Of a DNA stretch of 64,000 nt, positions 18,147-27,643 are shown one piece after another. The translations under genes and the position numbers were made by a program. This DNA comes from Eubacterium callanderi. Lineage in GTDB: Bacteria; Bacillota; Clostridia; Eubacteriales; Eubacteriaceae. Each line of letters begins with the position of its first letter. The stretch's first letter is position 1. The DNA lies in the NCBI RefSeq assembly GCF_900142645.1, contig NZ_FRBP01000004.1, forward strand, positions 164,041-228,040, given 5' to 3'. Below the pieces are notes generated by a model, which saw nothing but the letters and a program-made list of their open reading frames with translations, ran no database searches and had not been told where the DNA came from.

Positions 18147-18880
18147 TTAGGGTTCGGTTATGATTTTTAGTTTTTTCTGATAGATATTCAGCTGGCTGGT
18201 TTCTTTACACTGCTGAACCAGTGTCTCAAGCAGCTCAGCGCAGGCCAGCTCATAATGAGCTTCAAGGGGGGATATCCAGTCGTAAGGAGCTCCGGCCAGT
18301 AATGGTCCAACATAGAGATCGGCTGCTCTCTGGCAGTTTTCGATCTCTGATCGTTTGTGATACAGCAGCTCAAACTCCCAGAGGTCACTGTAGACCTGAG
18401 AGGTATCCAACCCCAGGGTTCCGCGCTGAGTAATGAGGGGAATGTCGATACCCTGTTGGCGCAGGTTTTTAAACCATTCCAGTGTTTTGTACAGGCAGTA
18501 CATGGCCTGGCTTTCTGTGCGGCCGGGCCAGATGGTTTCAGCGATTTTTTTCTTTGAGATCAGTGTGCCCTTCTGGCAGACCAGATGGGTTAGCAGCTCC
18601 TCTGCCTTTCTGGACTGGAGAATCAGGGGCTTCTGTGCGTAAAAGATGCGCAGGGGGCCAAAGCAGAAGACGGCCAGCAGCTTATCGGTTTTCTGAGAGA
18701 TAAAGGGTTTACCGGCATACTGGAGAATCCGTTTTTTTTCATGGGATGATTGACAGGTATCAGGCAGATGGTATTTCCAATAATTTCACATTCCAGCGCG
18801 TCGCCTGTCTGAAGCTCTAATTGTTCTACCACCGAAGCAGGCAGTGTGATTTGTGATCGTTCCCTGAATTTTATATTCAT
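18147..18880 (-). CDS. AbrB-type / SARP-like (wHTH + BTAD) regulator, frame broken at A8
   Basis: One gene split over two frames. Starting at 18880, zero frame gives an AbrB/SpoVT DNA-binding domain (RERSQITLPASVVEQLELQT, GDALECEIIGN). It runs out of register after eight A (18739-18732 on the minus strand) and stops at 18623. In the -1 frame the text continues without stop to 18147: an OmpR-like winged helix (KAEELLTHLVCQKGTLISKK, IAETIWPGRTESQAM) and a bacterial transcriptional activator domain (YVGPLLAGAPYDWISPLEAH). The junction reads A AAA AAC in zero frame, a canonical -1 slippery heptamer. A single -1 shift yields about 244 residues. It is either programmed frameshifting, a phase-variable run or a sequencing error. 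Confidence 0.7.
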
Positions 18881-19160
18881 AATATGAAGGTCCCTTTCTT
18901 GTTATTATTAATAAAGTTTGGCTTTTTTCTGCACGCATTATTAAAATAACATACTAATTGTATTATATCAGCAGAAATTGGAAGTTTTTTTGAAGAATTT
19001 CAGAATTTAACGAATTCACAGTAAGTCGAGCAGGTTTTGTCGCTTTTATTACCTTTTTACACAATAAAAATTTAAAAATTTACACTAAAATATGAGAATT
19101 TTACAATAATAGCAATAAATACCACCATGTTTCTATACTCTTAGAAAATACTTAAAACAT
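18881..19160. other. Intergenic region, A/T-rich, divergent from nothing coding
   Basis: About 280 bp without a gene. It holds the minus-strand promoter region of the AbrB/SARP regulator (TATAAT reading leftward near 18960-18965, no convincing -35 box) and GAATTCGTTA on the minus strand near 19006-19015, also present upstream of the CHAP protein gene. Nothing else is recognised. Confidence 0.5.
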
Positions 19161-19162
19161 AA

Positions 19163-19194
19163 AAATAGCGGAGGCTGTTAAGCCTCCGCTATTT
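19163..19194 (-). terminator. Terminator of the metallo-hydrolase gene
   Basis: AAATAGCGGAGGCT (19163-19176) pairs perfectly with AGCCTCCGCTATTT (19181-19194) around a 4-nt loop. On the minus strand it follows the hydrolase stop codon and ends in a T-rich run. Confidence 0.85.
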
Positions 19195-19200
19195 ATACTA

Positions 19201-19896
19201 TTAATAGTTACCAATAACAACATTGCGGTCCTCAAAGAGTGGGATTTCAGTGCCACTGCCAGTCTCGCGGTCTGCCAGGGTGCGGATAACAGAGAAGTCC
19301 TCCCAGAAATGCATGGGGATCAGGACCTTGGGGTGCAGTTTGTCAATGAAGTATTCCGCAGCGCGGCAGGCCGAACCGCCAAGGCGGGAGTCCACCGGGA
19401 CAAAGGCCACATCCATTTTGTGCTTGCCGATCTGTTCCTCGATTTTCTGGATCACTGCTTTAAAGTCACGCTCCTCGACCTCGGGGTTAATATTGGGGTG
19501 TGATGCGGTGTCCCAGTCCCACCAGTTTAAATCGCCGGAATGGAAAATATTTTTGCCTTCGGCCTGAACAAAGAAGGAAACACCCAGATCGGTCGAGCCA
19601 AAGGTTTCAATTTCGATGCCTGGAAAGCTTATTTTCTGGTAAGGCGCGATGTAATGAATATCGCGTCCTCCCTTTTCAGGGATATCATCGCTGAAAATGT
19701 AGGTGGTGTCATAGTCGCTGCCATAGGAAAGAATCTTTTGTGAGAAATGATCCTGATGGCTGTGGGTAACAAAGAAGTAATTTTTCCGACCTTTTCTCAG
19801 AAAATGAGGTGGAATATTCGTGATCGCATCAAAGATCAGTGTCATGCGCTCTAATTCTACGATGAAGCCACTGTGATGAAGATAAATAATTTTCAT
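19201..19896 (-). CDS. Metallo-beta-lactamase-fold hydrolase (UlaG-like)
   Basis: 231 residues. THSHQDHF (HxHxDH) gives the first metal ligands; HSGDLNWWDWD supplies the later His/Asp, and PMHFWEDF the last His. The fold is that of MBL hydrolases of the UlaG/YycJ-like group, cytosolic by lack of a signal. The codon at 19896 is preferred over an upstream in-frame ATG because GGAGG sits six bases before it. Single gene with its own terminator, divergent from the purine operon. Substrate unknown; DVAFVPVDSRLGG is typical of uncharacterised family members. Confidence 0.85.
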   Translation of the reverse strand: MKIIYLHHSGFIVELERMTLIFDAITNIPPHFLRKGRKNYFFVTHSHQDHFSQKILSYGSDYDTTYIFSDDIPEKGGRDIHYIAPYQKISFPGIEIETFGSTDLGVSFFVQAEGKNIFHSGDLNWWDWDTASHPNINPEVEERDFKAVIQKIEEQIGKHKMDVAFVPVDSRLGGSACRAAEYFIDKLHPKVLIPMHFWEDFSVIRTLADRETGSGTEIPLFEDRNVVIGNY

Positions 19897-20013
19897 AAAA
19901 TGCCTCCGGTTAATCATAAATTTACTTTTATTATACCATACTTATGCCCAGGTGATGGAGGGGTTATTCAATCTTTAAGAAAAGAAATCTGAAAATGTTT
20001 ACGTCTCAAAAAG

Positions 20014-20065
20014 GTATCCGAACGTTTTAAAAACCATTGAAAATAAAGTTCGGAAATAGTAAAAT
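20014..20065 (+). promoter_or_regulatory. Purine operon promoter with two inverted PurBox-like operators
   Basis: TTGAAA (20037-20042), a 17-bp spacer and TAAAAT (20060-20065) form a good promoter. ATTTCCGAACTTT on the minus strand (20045-20057, inside the spacer) fits the Bacillus PurBox AWWWCCGAACWWT perfectly. A second, less perfect box with the CCGAAC core lies at 20018-20023 on the plus strand. The 24 bp between cores are close to the usual PurR arrangement. The expected leader is about 25 nt, too short for a purine riboswitch. Confidence 0.75.
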
Positions 20066-20096
20066 ACAAGTATCATTAAACAAAGGTGGAAGAGTA

Positions 20097-23000
20097 GTGA
20101 TCAAACGAATTTTTGTAGAGAAAAAAGCGGGCTTCAATACTGAGGCTCAGGAACTGGCACAGACTTTTCAGCGCATTTTAGGCATTAAAGGTCTGAGCAG
20201 TATTCGTATCATTTACCGTTATGATGTTGAAGGATTAGAGGGAGAGCTCTTAGAAAATGTTAAACGGACCATTTTTTCAGAGCCTAATGTAGACAACATT
20301 TATGAAGACACCATGGCTTTTGGACCGGAGGAACAGGTTTTTGCCACCTCCTACCTGCCGGGTCAGTACGACCAGCATGCAGATTCAGCGGCTCAGTGTA
20401 TTCAAATTTTAGCAGGCGAAAAGCCTTTAATTAAGGTTGCGAAGGTCGTTGCGGTTAAGGGCGATGTGAGCACCGAAGAACTTGGAAAAATTAAACAATA
20501 CATGATCAACCCTGTAGACTCTCAGGAAACGGATCTCGGACCAAGAGATACTCTGACGGATAAAATCAAACAGCCGGCAGACATTGAGAGGATAGAGGGC
20601 TTTACTGATTTTAGCGCGGAAGCCCTGGAGGCTTACCGTAAAAAGATGGGCTTTGCCATGAGCGGGGCGGACATCGCGTTTGTACAGAAATATTATAAAG
20701 AAGATGAAAAGCGTGACCCATCTCTGACAGAGCTGAAGGTTATTGATACTTACTGGTCTGATCACTGCCGTCACACGACGTTTTCAACCTGTATTGAAGC
20801 CATTGACTTTGAGCGCGGACCGGTAACGGAAGCGGTTGAAAAAGCCTTTGAAAGCTACGACGCGACCCGTGATGCCCTTTACGGAGAAGATACTGACCGC
20901 CCCATGACCCTTATGGATATGGCGGTGATCGGCACTAAGGAAATCAAAAAACGCGGACTGATCCCGGATTTGGACGAGTCAGAGGAAATCAACGCCTGCA
21001 GTGTCAATATGACGGTTGACCACGACGGTGTGGACGAGGACTGGCTGCTCATGTTTAAGAACGAAACCCACAACCATCCCACAGAGATCGAGCCCTTCGG
21101 CGGCGCGGCGACCTGTCTTGGCGGCGCGATTCGAGATCCGCTGTCTGGCAGAAGCTATGTTTACCAGGCCATGCGCCTTACTGGTGCATGGGACCCGAGA
21201 ACACCGATTGAGGATACCCTGCCGGGCAAGCTGCCCCAGCGTAAAATTTCTCAGGAAGCGGCTCATGGCTACAGCTCCTACGGGAACCAGATCGGCTTGG
21301 CCACCGGACAGGTAGTCGAGGTCTATGATCCGGGCTTCCTGGCCAAGCGTATGGAAGTCGGCGCGGTTATCGCGGCAGCGCCTAAGGAAAATATTGTCCG
21401 TGAACGTCCGCAGCCGGGGGACGTCATTCTTCTGGTCGGCGGCAAAACCGGCCGCGACGGCTGCGGCGGCGCGACAGGCTCCTCCAAGGCACACACCGAG
21501 GAATCCATCCATGAAAGCGGCGCTGAAGTCCAGAAAGGGAACCCGGTTGAGGAACGTAAGATCCAGCGTTTATTCAGAAACGGTGATCTGGCCCGTATGA
21601 TCAAGCGCTGCAACGACTTTGGCGCGGGCGGCGTATCGGTAGCCATCGGCGAGCTGGCAGACAGTCTGGATATTGATCTGGATAAGGTGCCGAAGAAATA
21701 TGAAGGCCTTGACGGAACCGAACTGGCGATCTCGGAATCCCAGGAACGTATGGCGGTTGTCGTCGCGGCAGAGGATGTCGATCATTTTATTGAGATGGGC
21801 AACGCCGAAAATCTGGAGGTTACCCAGGTAGCGGTTGTCACCGACACCGGACGTTTGGTCATGAAATGGCGCGGCGAGGAAATTCTGAACCTTTCCAGAG
21901 ATTTCCTGAACACCAACGGGGCTGCCCAGTACGCCGATGTTCTGGTTAAGGAACCGGAAACGCTCTGCGAAGAAGCGGAAACCATTGATTTCACACGTAA
22001 AACAAAGGAAGTGCTCAGCAGCCTGAACGCCGCCAGTCAGAAAGGCCTGGCCGAAATGTTTGACAGCACCATCGGTGCGGGGACGGTGGTTATGCCTTAT
22101 GGCGGTAAGTACCAGCTGACACCTCAGGATGGTATGGCGGCTAAAATTCCGGTAATTCACGGGGATACCACCACCTGCAGCATTATGACTTACGGCTACA
22201 CACCGGAATTATCCAAGTGGAGCCCGTTCCACGGCGGTATTTACTGTGTGCTTGAATCCCTGTCCAAAATGGTGGCCATGGGCGGTGATTTCAGAAAAGC
22301 CCGCCTGAGCTTCCAGGAATATTTTGAGCGTCTGAACAAGGACCCCGAAAAATGGGGCAAGCCTTTTGCAGCGCTTCTGGGTGCCTTTGAAGCCCAGAAG
22401 GCCTTTGGCATTCCTGCCATTGGCGGTAAGGACAGTATGTCCGGAACCTTTGAGGATATGACAGTTCCACCGACCATTATCTCCTTTGCTGTAGAAGCGG
22501 ATAAGGTCCAGAATGTTCTCTCCAATGAACTGAAAAAGACGGGCTCCAGCCTGTACCTCTTTGAGGTGGAACAGGATGACAATAAGCTCATTGACTATGA
22601 TAAGGTAATGGCCATGTACGACCGTATCCGCGGCCTGAACATTGAGGGCAAGCTGCTCTCTGCCAAAGCGGTATCGGCCAATGGCCTGGTCGACGCTCTG
22701 GCTAAGATGGCCTTTGGAAACAAGATCGGCGTGGATATTGCAGACATTGATGAAGCGCGCCTGTTTGCCCCGCTTTACGGCAGCATTATCGTGGAAACCA
22801 CCGAAACTCTGGACGACGCTGAGCTCATTGGTAAGACCACAGATGCTTCCGCCATCACCTGCAAAGGGGAAAGCGTGGATATGGACGAACTGATCGAAGT
22901 GTGGGAAAGCGCCATGCGCAGTGTTTACCCGGAAAGCAAGACAACAGAGGGCAAGGTTCAGAAGATCGAATATACTGGCGGCCCTGTCACTTTCGCCAAA

Positions 23001-23810
23001 GAAAAATTCGCGGCGCCCCAGGTCTTTATCCCGGTATTCCCAGGGACGAACTGTGAGTACGACACCGCTAAAGCCTTTGAGAATGCCGGTGCCAAGCCGG
23101 AGATCGTAGTGTTCAGAAACCGGACAGCAGACGACATCGCGGCATCCGTCAAGGAAATGGCAGACGCCATCAGACAGTCCCAGATGATCATGATTCCCGG
23201 CGGCTTCAGCGCTGGTGACCAGCCAGACGGTTCGGGTAAATTCATCGCGGCTGTTTTCAGAAACCCAGAAATCCGGGACGCGGTCATGGAGCTCATTAAA
23301 AACCGCGATGGCTTAATGCTTGGAATCTGTAACGGCTTCCAGGCCCTGATCAAGCTTGGGCTGGTACCCTACGGCGAAATCGTGGATATTGAGCCTGAAA
23401 TGCCGACCCTTACCTACAATACCATTGGCCGCCATGTGTCCACCATTCCAATGACAAAGGTGGTCTCAAACCTGTCGCCGTGGCTGGCGGGCGCCAAGGT
23501 AGGCGAGACCTACCGGATTCCAATGTCACACGGCGAAGGCCGTTTTATCGCAAGTGACGCGGTGATGGAAGAACTCATCGCCAAGGGACAGGTTGCGACC
23601 CAGTATGTCGATTTTGACGGCAACGCCACCATGGACGGCGCTTTTAACCCCAATGGTTCTACCTGTGCGGTCGAAGGGATTACCAGCGCAGACGGGCGTA
23701 TTTTGGGTAAAATGGGTCATTCCGAACGTATCGGAAAGGGATTATATAAAAACATTCCGGGTGAGAAGGATCAGCTGATCTTTAAATCCGGTGTTGAATA
23801 TTTCAAGTAA
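20097..23810 (+). CDS. purL: Phosphoribosylformylglycinamidine synthase, long single-chain form
   Basis: 1237 residues from GTG 20097, which follows AAAGGTGG. It converts FGAR, glutamine and ATP to FGAM. The chain fuses the N-terminal PurS-like part, two AIRS-type ATP-binding halves (NETHNHPTEIEPFGGAATC near residue 325; GGKDSMSGTF near 780) and a C-terminal class-I glutaminase. The glutaminase shows FPGTNCEYD, GGFSAGDQ, nucleophile Cys1078 in GICNGFQ, and SHGEGRF. So no separate purQ or purS is needed. It opens the operon directly behind the PurBox promoter. An ATG further upstream would place the start inside the promoter and is rejected. Confidence 0.97.
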   Translation: MIKRIFVEKKAGFNTEAQELAQTFQRILGIKGLSSIRIIYRYDVEGLEGELLENVKRTIFSEPNVDNIYEDTMAFGPEEQVFATSYLPGQYDQHADSAAQCIQILAGEKPLIKVAKVVAVKGDVSTEELGKIKQYMINPVDSQETDLGPRDTLTDKIKQPADIERIEGFTDFSAEALEAYRKKMGFAMSGADIAFVQKYYKEDEKRDPSLTELKVIDTYWSDHCRHTTFSTCIEAIDFERGPVTEAVEKAFESYDATRDALYGEDTDRPMTLMDMAVIGTKEIKKRGLIPDLDESEEINACSVNMTVDHDGVDEDWLLMFKNETHNHPTEIEPFGGAATCLGGAIRDPLSGRSYVYQAMRLTGAWDPRTPIEDTLPGKLPQRKISQEAAHGYSSYGNQIGLATGQVVEVYDPGFLAKRMEVGAVIAAAPKENIVRERPQPGDVILLVGGKTGRDGCGGATGSSKAHTEESIHESGAEVQKGNPVEERKIQRLFRNGDLARMIKRCNDFGAGGVSVAIGELADSLDIDLDKVPKKYEGLDGTELAISESQERMAVVVAAEDVDHFIEMGNAENLEVTQVAVVTDTGRLVMKWRGEEILNLSRDFLNTNGAAQYADVLVKEPETLCEEAETIDFTRKTKEVLSSLNAASQKGLAEMFDSTIGAGTVVMPYGGKYQLTPQDGMAAKIPVIHGDTTTCSIMTYGYTPELSKWSPFHGGIYCVLESLSKMVAMGGDFRKARLSFQEYFERLNKDPEKWGKPFAALLGAFEAQKAFGIPAIGGKDSMSGTFEDMTVPPTIISFAVEADKVQNVLSNELKKTGSSLYLFEVEQDDNKLIDYDKVMAMYDRIRGLNIEGKLLSAKAVSANGLVDALAKMAFGNKIGVDIADIDEARLFAPLYGSIIVETTETLDDAELIGKTTDASAITCKGESVDMDELIEVWESAMRSVYPESKTTEGKVQKIEYTGGPVTFAKEKFAAPQVFIPVFPGTNCEYDTAKAFENAGAKPEIVVFRNRTADDIAASVKEMADAIRQSQMIMIPGGFSAGDQPDGSGKFIAAVFRNPEIRDAVMELIKNRDGLMLGICNGFQALIKLGLVPYGEIVDIEPEMPTLTYNTIGRHVSTIPMTKVVSNLSPWLAGAKVGETYRIPMSHGEGRFIASDAVMEELIAKGQVATQYVDFDGNATMDGAFNPNGSTCAVEGITSADGRILGKMGHSERIGKGLYKNIPGEKDQLIFKSGVEYFK

Positions 23811-23828
23811 AAGAAGGAGAATACAATT

Positions 23829-24323
23829 ATGCCAAAAGTTGCAGTTATTATGGGCAGCGACTCGGATTTTGATGTTGTTAAAAAATGCCTGATCGCTTTG
23901 GAAAAATTTGATATTGAATATGACGCTGAGGTAATTTCAGCACACAGAAATCCGGACAAGATTTTTTCATATGTCCGTTCTGCCGAAGAAAACGGCATTG
24001 AGCTGATCATTGGCGCTGCCGGTAAAGCAGCTCATTTACCGGGTGTTATGGCAGGGCTTACCCCGCTTCCGGTTATTGGTATCCCTATTCAGACCTCTTT
24101 CCAGGGCGGCCTGGATTCCTTACTGTCCATCGTGCAGATGCCATCCGGTGTACCGGTTGCCACTGTTGCGGTAAACGGCGCTGAAAATGCCGGTATCCTG
24201 GCAGCCCAGATGCTTTCCATCAAGTATCCTGAAATCCGTGAAAAGATGAAAGCCTACAAAGAAACACTGGATGAAGAAGTAGCGGCTAAGAATGAAAAGC
24301 TTCAGGCTAAGATTAATGGTTAA
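23829..24323 (+). CDS. purE: N5-carboxyaminoimidazole ribonucleotide mutase, PurE
   Basis: 164 residues. GSDSDFDVV, ISAHRNPDK, GAAGKAAHLPGVMAGLT and LLSIVQMPSGVPVAT match class I PurE, which moves the carboxylate of N5-CAIR to give CAIR. The usual partner PurK is not in this operon. Its absence may mean purK lies elsewhere, or that PurE works directly with CO2, which is plentiful for an acetogen; the latter is speculation. 18 bp after purL with AAGGAG. Confidence 0.95.
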   Translation: MPKVAVIMGSDSDFDVVKKCLIALEKFDIEYDAEVISAHRNPDKIFSYVRSAEENGIELIIGAAGKAAHLPGVMAGLTPLPVIGIPIQTSFQGGLDSLLSIVQMPSGVPVATVAVNGAENAGILAAQMLSIKYPEIREKMKAYKETLDEEVAAKNEKLQAKING

Positions 24324-24357
24324 TTCATTATTTCAAATATAGAAAGAGGTATTTAAA

Positions 24358-25065
24358 ATGCAGAAATTAGAACAGTTATACGAAGGCAAGGCAAAAAAAG
24401 TTTTTAAAACAGAAGATCCGGACCAGTTTATCATCGAATACAAGGATGATGCGACCGCAGGAAATGGCGAAAAAAAAGGCACCATTGTGGGCAAGGGCGT
24501 CATCAACAATAAAATGACTGCCACCATTTTCAAAATGCTCGAAGAAAAGGGTATCCCGACACATTTCATCGAACTGCTGTCAGACAATGAACAGCTGGTT
24601 AAGGCTGTTACCATCTTCCCACTGGAAGTGATCATCCGCAACACCGCTGCCGGTTCCATCTGCAAGCGCCTTCCATTTGAAGAAGGACAGGCTCTCGAAG
24701 CCCCAATCTTTGAATTCTGCTATAAGAATGACGACTACGGCGATCCAGTCATCAACGACAATCATGCCACTGCCCTGAAGCTGGCAACCCAGGAAGAGCT
24801 GGACGCTATCCGCGAAATGACCATGAAGATCAATGAGATTTTGAAAGCATACTTCCTGGAAAAGGGCATTAACCTGATCGACTTCAAGATTGAGTTTGGT
24901 AAAACCAACGACGGACAGATTGTTCTGGCCGACGAAATCTCACCGGATACCTGCCGTTTCTGGGATGTAAACACCGGAGAAAAACTGGATAAGGACCGTT
25001 TCAGACGTGACCTCGGCGGTATTGAAGAAGCTTACGAAGAAATGTTAAAGAGAGTCAACGGCTAA
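24358..25065 (+). CDS. purC: SAICAR synthetase
   Basis: 235 residues, normal length. It joins aspartate to CAIR with ATP. Family features include the start [37 protein letters not shown] and the C-terminal [12 protein letters not shown]. Third gene of the operon, 34 bp after purE with AGAAAGAGG upstream. Confidence 0.96.
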   Translation: MQKLEQLYEGKAKKVFKTEDPDQFIIEYKDDATAGNGEKKGTIVGKGVINNKMTATIFKMLEEKGIPTHFIELLSDNEQLVKAVTIFPLEVIIRNTAAGSICKRLPFEEGQALEAPIFEFCYKNDDYGDPVINDNHATALKLATQEELDAIREMTMKINEILKAYFLEKGINLIDFKIEFGKTNDGQIVLADEISPDTCRFWDVNTGEKLDKDRFRRDLGGIEEAYEEMLKRVNG

Positions 25066-25102
25066 TCGCCCGTACTCATTACGATTTGTCAACAGACTGT
25101 AC

Positions 25103-25130
25103 GGAGCTGGCGCAAAACAGCGCCTGCTCC
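25103..25130 (+). other. Hairpin in the purC-purF gap
   Basis: GGAGC-T-GGCGC and its complement GCGCC-T-GCTCC form a stem of ten pairs with one internal mismatch around an A-rich loop. It is the only marked structure in the 147-bp gap between purC and purF. No T-run follows, so it may act in RNA processing rather than termination. Confidence 0.4.
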
Positions 25131-25212
25131 AAAGAAATATTTACGGAATACGGTATAGAGTGTGTTTCAATGGATGACAGCATGATTCCATTTTTGGAGG
25201 AAGAACGAATCA

Positions 25213-26601
25213 ATGAGAGAAGACAAATTTCATGACGAATGTGGCGTCGTAGGTGTGTATTGTAAGAGTCGTGAGACAAACTGCGCTTCTTATATCTATT
25301 ATGGCTTGTATGCGCTTCAGCACAGGGGGCAGGAGAGTGCGGGCATCTCGGTTAACCGTGATGGCAGGATCACAACCCATAAGGATCTCGGCCTTGTGGC
25401 AGATGTCTTTAAGGGGAATGTCCTGAAATCCATGAAGGGGAACCTGGGAATCGGCCATGTGCGCTATTCGACCTCAGGCGAGGGCGGCGTGACCAACGCC
25501 CAGCCGTTAACGGTCAGCCTGAAATCGACCCAGATTGCTCTGGCTCACAATGGCAACCTGGTAAACGATAAGGCCCTGAGGGATATGCTGGAGGATTCCG
25601 GCGTTGTTTTCCAGACCACCATCGACACAGAGGTCATGGTTGATATTCTGGCAAGGGGCCTGCGCCACGGCGTGATTGAGGCCATCCAGCGTATGGTCGA
25701 GATCATCAAGGGTGGTTTTGCGCTGGTGATCACACTGGAGGATAAGCTCATCGGTGTCCGCGACCCATACGGCCTGCGTCCGATCTGCCTTGGCAAAAAA
25801 GATGACATGTACATGCTCGCTTCTGAGAGCTGTGCCATCGACGCCATTGGCGGCGAGCTGATTCGCGACCTGAACCCGGGTGAAATTGTCGTCATTGATG
25901 AAAATGGTATTCAGAGCTATGGGCAGAATAACTGGGCCAGCAAGAGAGCCTGTATTTTTGAGCAGATTTACTTTGCGCGTCCCGACTCTGTCATGGAAGG
26001 GCGCAGTGTTTACCAGGCCCGCCATACCGCTGGGCGTATCCTGGCCAGGGAAAGCCCTGTGGAGGCAGATGTGGTGATCGGTGTACCGGATTCCGGTATT
26101 CCGGCAGCCATCGGATACGCGGAGGAATCAGGCATTCCCTATGGCATGGGCCTGATTAAAAATAAATACAGCGGGCGGACCTTTATCCAGCCCAACCAGA
26201 AGCTGCGTGAAGAAGGCGTGCGTCTGAAGCTGAATCCGCTGAGAGATACCATTGAGGGTAAGCGGGTAGTCATTATTGACGACTCCATCGTAAGGGGGAC
26301 AACCTCCAAACGGCTTGTTGAAATATTGAGAAGCGGCGGCGCAAAGGAAGTGCATTTCCGCGTGACCAGTCCGCCGGTATCCCATACCTGTCATTTTGGC
26401 ATTGATACCCCAAAACGTAAATATTTGATCGGCGCCAAGAAATCGGTGGAAGAAATCCGCGGGATTCTGGGTGCGGACTCACTGGCCTATATCAGCCTCG
26501 ACGGCTTAAACGAATCCGTCGGAGGCGGCACAGAGTACTGCCGGGCCTGTTTTGACGGCGACTACCCCATGGAAGTCCCTGTCTTAAAAAAAGATGATTA
26601 A
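25213..26601 (+). CDS. purF: Amidophosphoribosyltransferase, Fe-S/propeptide type
   Basis: 462 residues. It makes phosphoribosylamine from PRPP and glutamine, the committed step. MREDKFHDE looks like a propeptide whose removal exposes Cys10 (CGVVGVY) as the N-terminal glutaminase nucleophile. [15 protein letters not shown] is the PRPP-binding loop. Cysteines near the C-terminus ([11 protein letters not shown]) and an inner Cys (HTCHFGID) fit the [4Fe-4S] ligands of the Bacillus enzyme, so it is probably oxygen-sensitive. GGAGG lies upstream of the ATG. Confidence 0.97.
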   Translation: MREDKFHDECGVVGVYCKSRETNCASYIYYGLYALQHRGQESAGISVNRDGRITTHKDLGLVADVFKGNVLKSMKGNLGIGHVRYSTSGEGGVTNAQPLTVSLKSTQIALAHNGNLVNDKALRDMLEDSGVVFQTTIDTEVMVDILARGLRHGVIEAIQRMVEIIKGGFALVITLEDKLIGVRDPYGLRPICLGKKDDMYMLASESCAIDAIGGELIRDLNPGEIVVIDENGIQSYGQNNWASKRACIFEQIYFARPDSVMEGRSVYQARHTAGRILARESPVEADVVIGVPDSGIPAAIGYAEESGIPYGMGLIKNKYSGRTFIQPNQKLREEGVRLKLNPLRDTIEGKRVVIIDDSIVRGTTSKRLVEILRSGGAKEVHFRVTSPPVSHTCHFGIDTPKRKYLIGAKKSVEEIRGILGADSLAYISLDGLNESVGGGTEYCRACFDGDYPMEVPVLKKDD

Positions 26602-26614
26602 AAGGAGAGAAAAG

Positions 26615-27643
26615 ATGGCACAAACAGATGCTTACAAGGCAGCAGGCGTAGATGTCGAGGCTGGTTATGAATCTGTCAAGTTAATGAAAGCAGACGTTCA
26701 AAGAACGTTTAACCAATATGTTTTATCTCATTTAGGAGGCTTCGGCGGTTTGATCGAGCTGCCCGAGGGCTACAAGAAGCCCGTCCTGGTTTCCGGTACC
26801 GACGGCGTCGGCACCAAGCTGATGATTGCCTTCATGATGGATAAGCATGATACCATCGGTATTGACGCGGTGGCTATGTGTGTGAATGATATTTTATGCC
26901 AGGGGGCAAAACCTTTGTTTTTCCTGGATTACATTGCCTGCGGCAAAAATTATCCGGAAAAAATCGCGCAGATTGTAAGCGGTGTGGCTGAGGGCTGTGT
27001 CCAGGGCGGCATGGCGCTGATCGGCGGCGAGACCGCTGAAATGCCGGATATGTACAGTCTGGATGACTATGACCTGGCCGGCTTTGCCGTTGGCGTTGTC
27101 GAAAAGGATGAAATCATCACAGGTCAGAGCATCGCGGAAGGGGACGTTCTGGTCGGCCTGCCGTCCTCCGGCGTTCACAGCAATGGCTTTTCACTGGTGC
27201 GCAAGCTGCTTTTTAAGGACCTGAAGATGGATGTCCATACGAAGGTTGACGAGCTGGGCGGCACCCTGGGTGAAGCGCTGCTCACCCCGACCCGTATCTA
27301 TGTCAAGGCCGTTGAGGATCTGCTTGCACCTTACGGCGTTAAAGGCATGAGCCACGTTACCGGCGGCGGCTTCTACGAAAACATTCCGAGAATGATTCCG
27401 GAGGGCCTGTGTGCCAAGGTGGACACCGCTGCCATCGATACCCTGCCAATCTTCAAGTTTATTCAGGAAGCGGGCAATATCACAGATGAAGCCATGTACT
27501 CTACCTTTAACATGGGAATCGGACTGGTTTCCGCATTGCCGGCGGATCAGGCGGACGGCTTTGTGCAGGCCTTAAAGGATAAGGGTGAAAAGCCTGTGGT
27601 TCTTGGCGAAGTGGTCAGGGGCGACGAAAAGATTATATTATGA
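26615..27643 (+). CDS. purM: Phosphoribosylformylglycinamidine cyclo-ligase (AIR synthetase)
   Basis: 342 residues from ATG 26615, chosen because AAAGGAG lies before it; an earlier in-frame ATG overlaps purF. The enzyme closes FGAM to AIR using [42 protein letters not shown] and [14 protein letters not shown] are family motifs. Its stop overlaps the purN start by four bases. Confidence 0.97.
   Translation: MAQTDAYKAAGVDVEAGYESVKLMKADVQRTFNQYVLSHLGGFGGLIELPEGYKKPVLVSGTDGVGTKLMIAFMMDKHDTIGIDAVAMCVNDILCQGAKPLFFLDYIACGKNYPEKIAQIVSGVAEGCVQGGMALIGGETAEMPDMYSLDDYDLAGFAVGVVEKDEIITGQSIAEGDVLVGLPSSGVHSNGFSLVRKLLFKDLKMDVHTKVDELGGTLGEALLTPTRIYVKAVEDLLAPYGVKGMSHVTGGGFYENIPRMIPEGLCAKVDTAAIDTLPIFKFIQEAGNITDEAMYSTFNMGIGLVSALPADQADGFVQALKDKGEKPVVLGEVVRGDEKIIL

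Noticed and set aside
18623-18880. Stand-alone 85-residue AbrB-type protein
   Set aside because: The C-terminal 40 residues look random, while the -1 frame from the A8 run continues into a well-formed winged helix and BTAD, so the two are treated as one split gene.
19917-20096. Purine riboswitch before purL
   Set aside because: A promoter with PurBoxes lies within 60 bp of the start, leaving a leader of only about 25 nt.
25079-25212. Leader peptide or small gene between purC and purF
   Set aside because: An open stretch exists in one frame but without a start codon and ribosome site in the right place.
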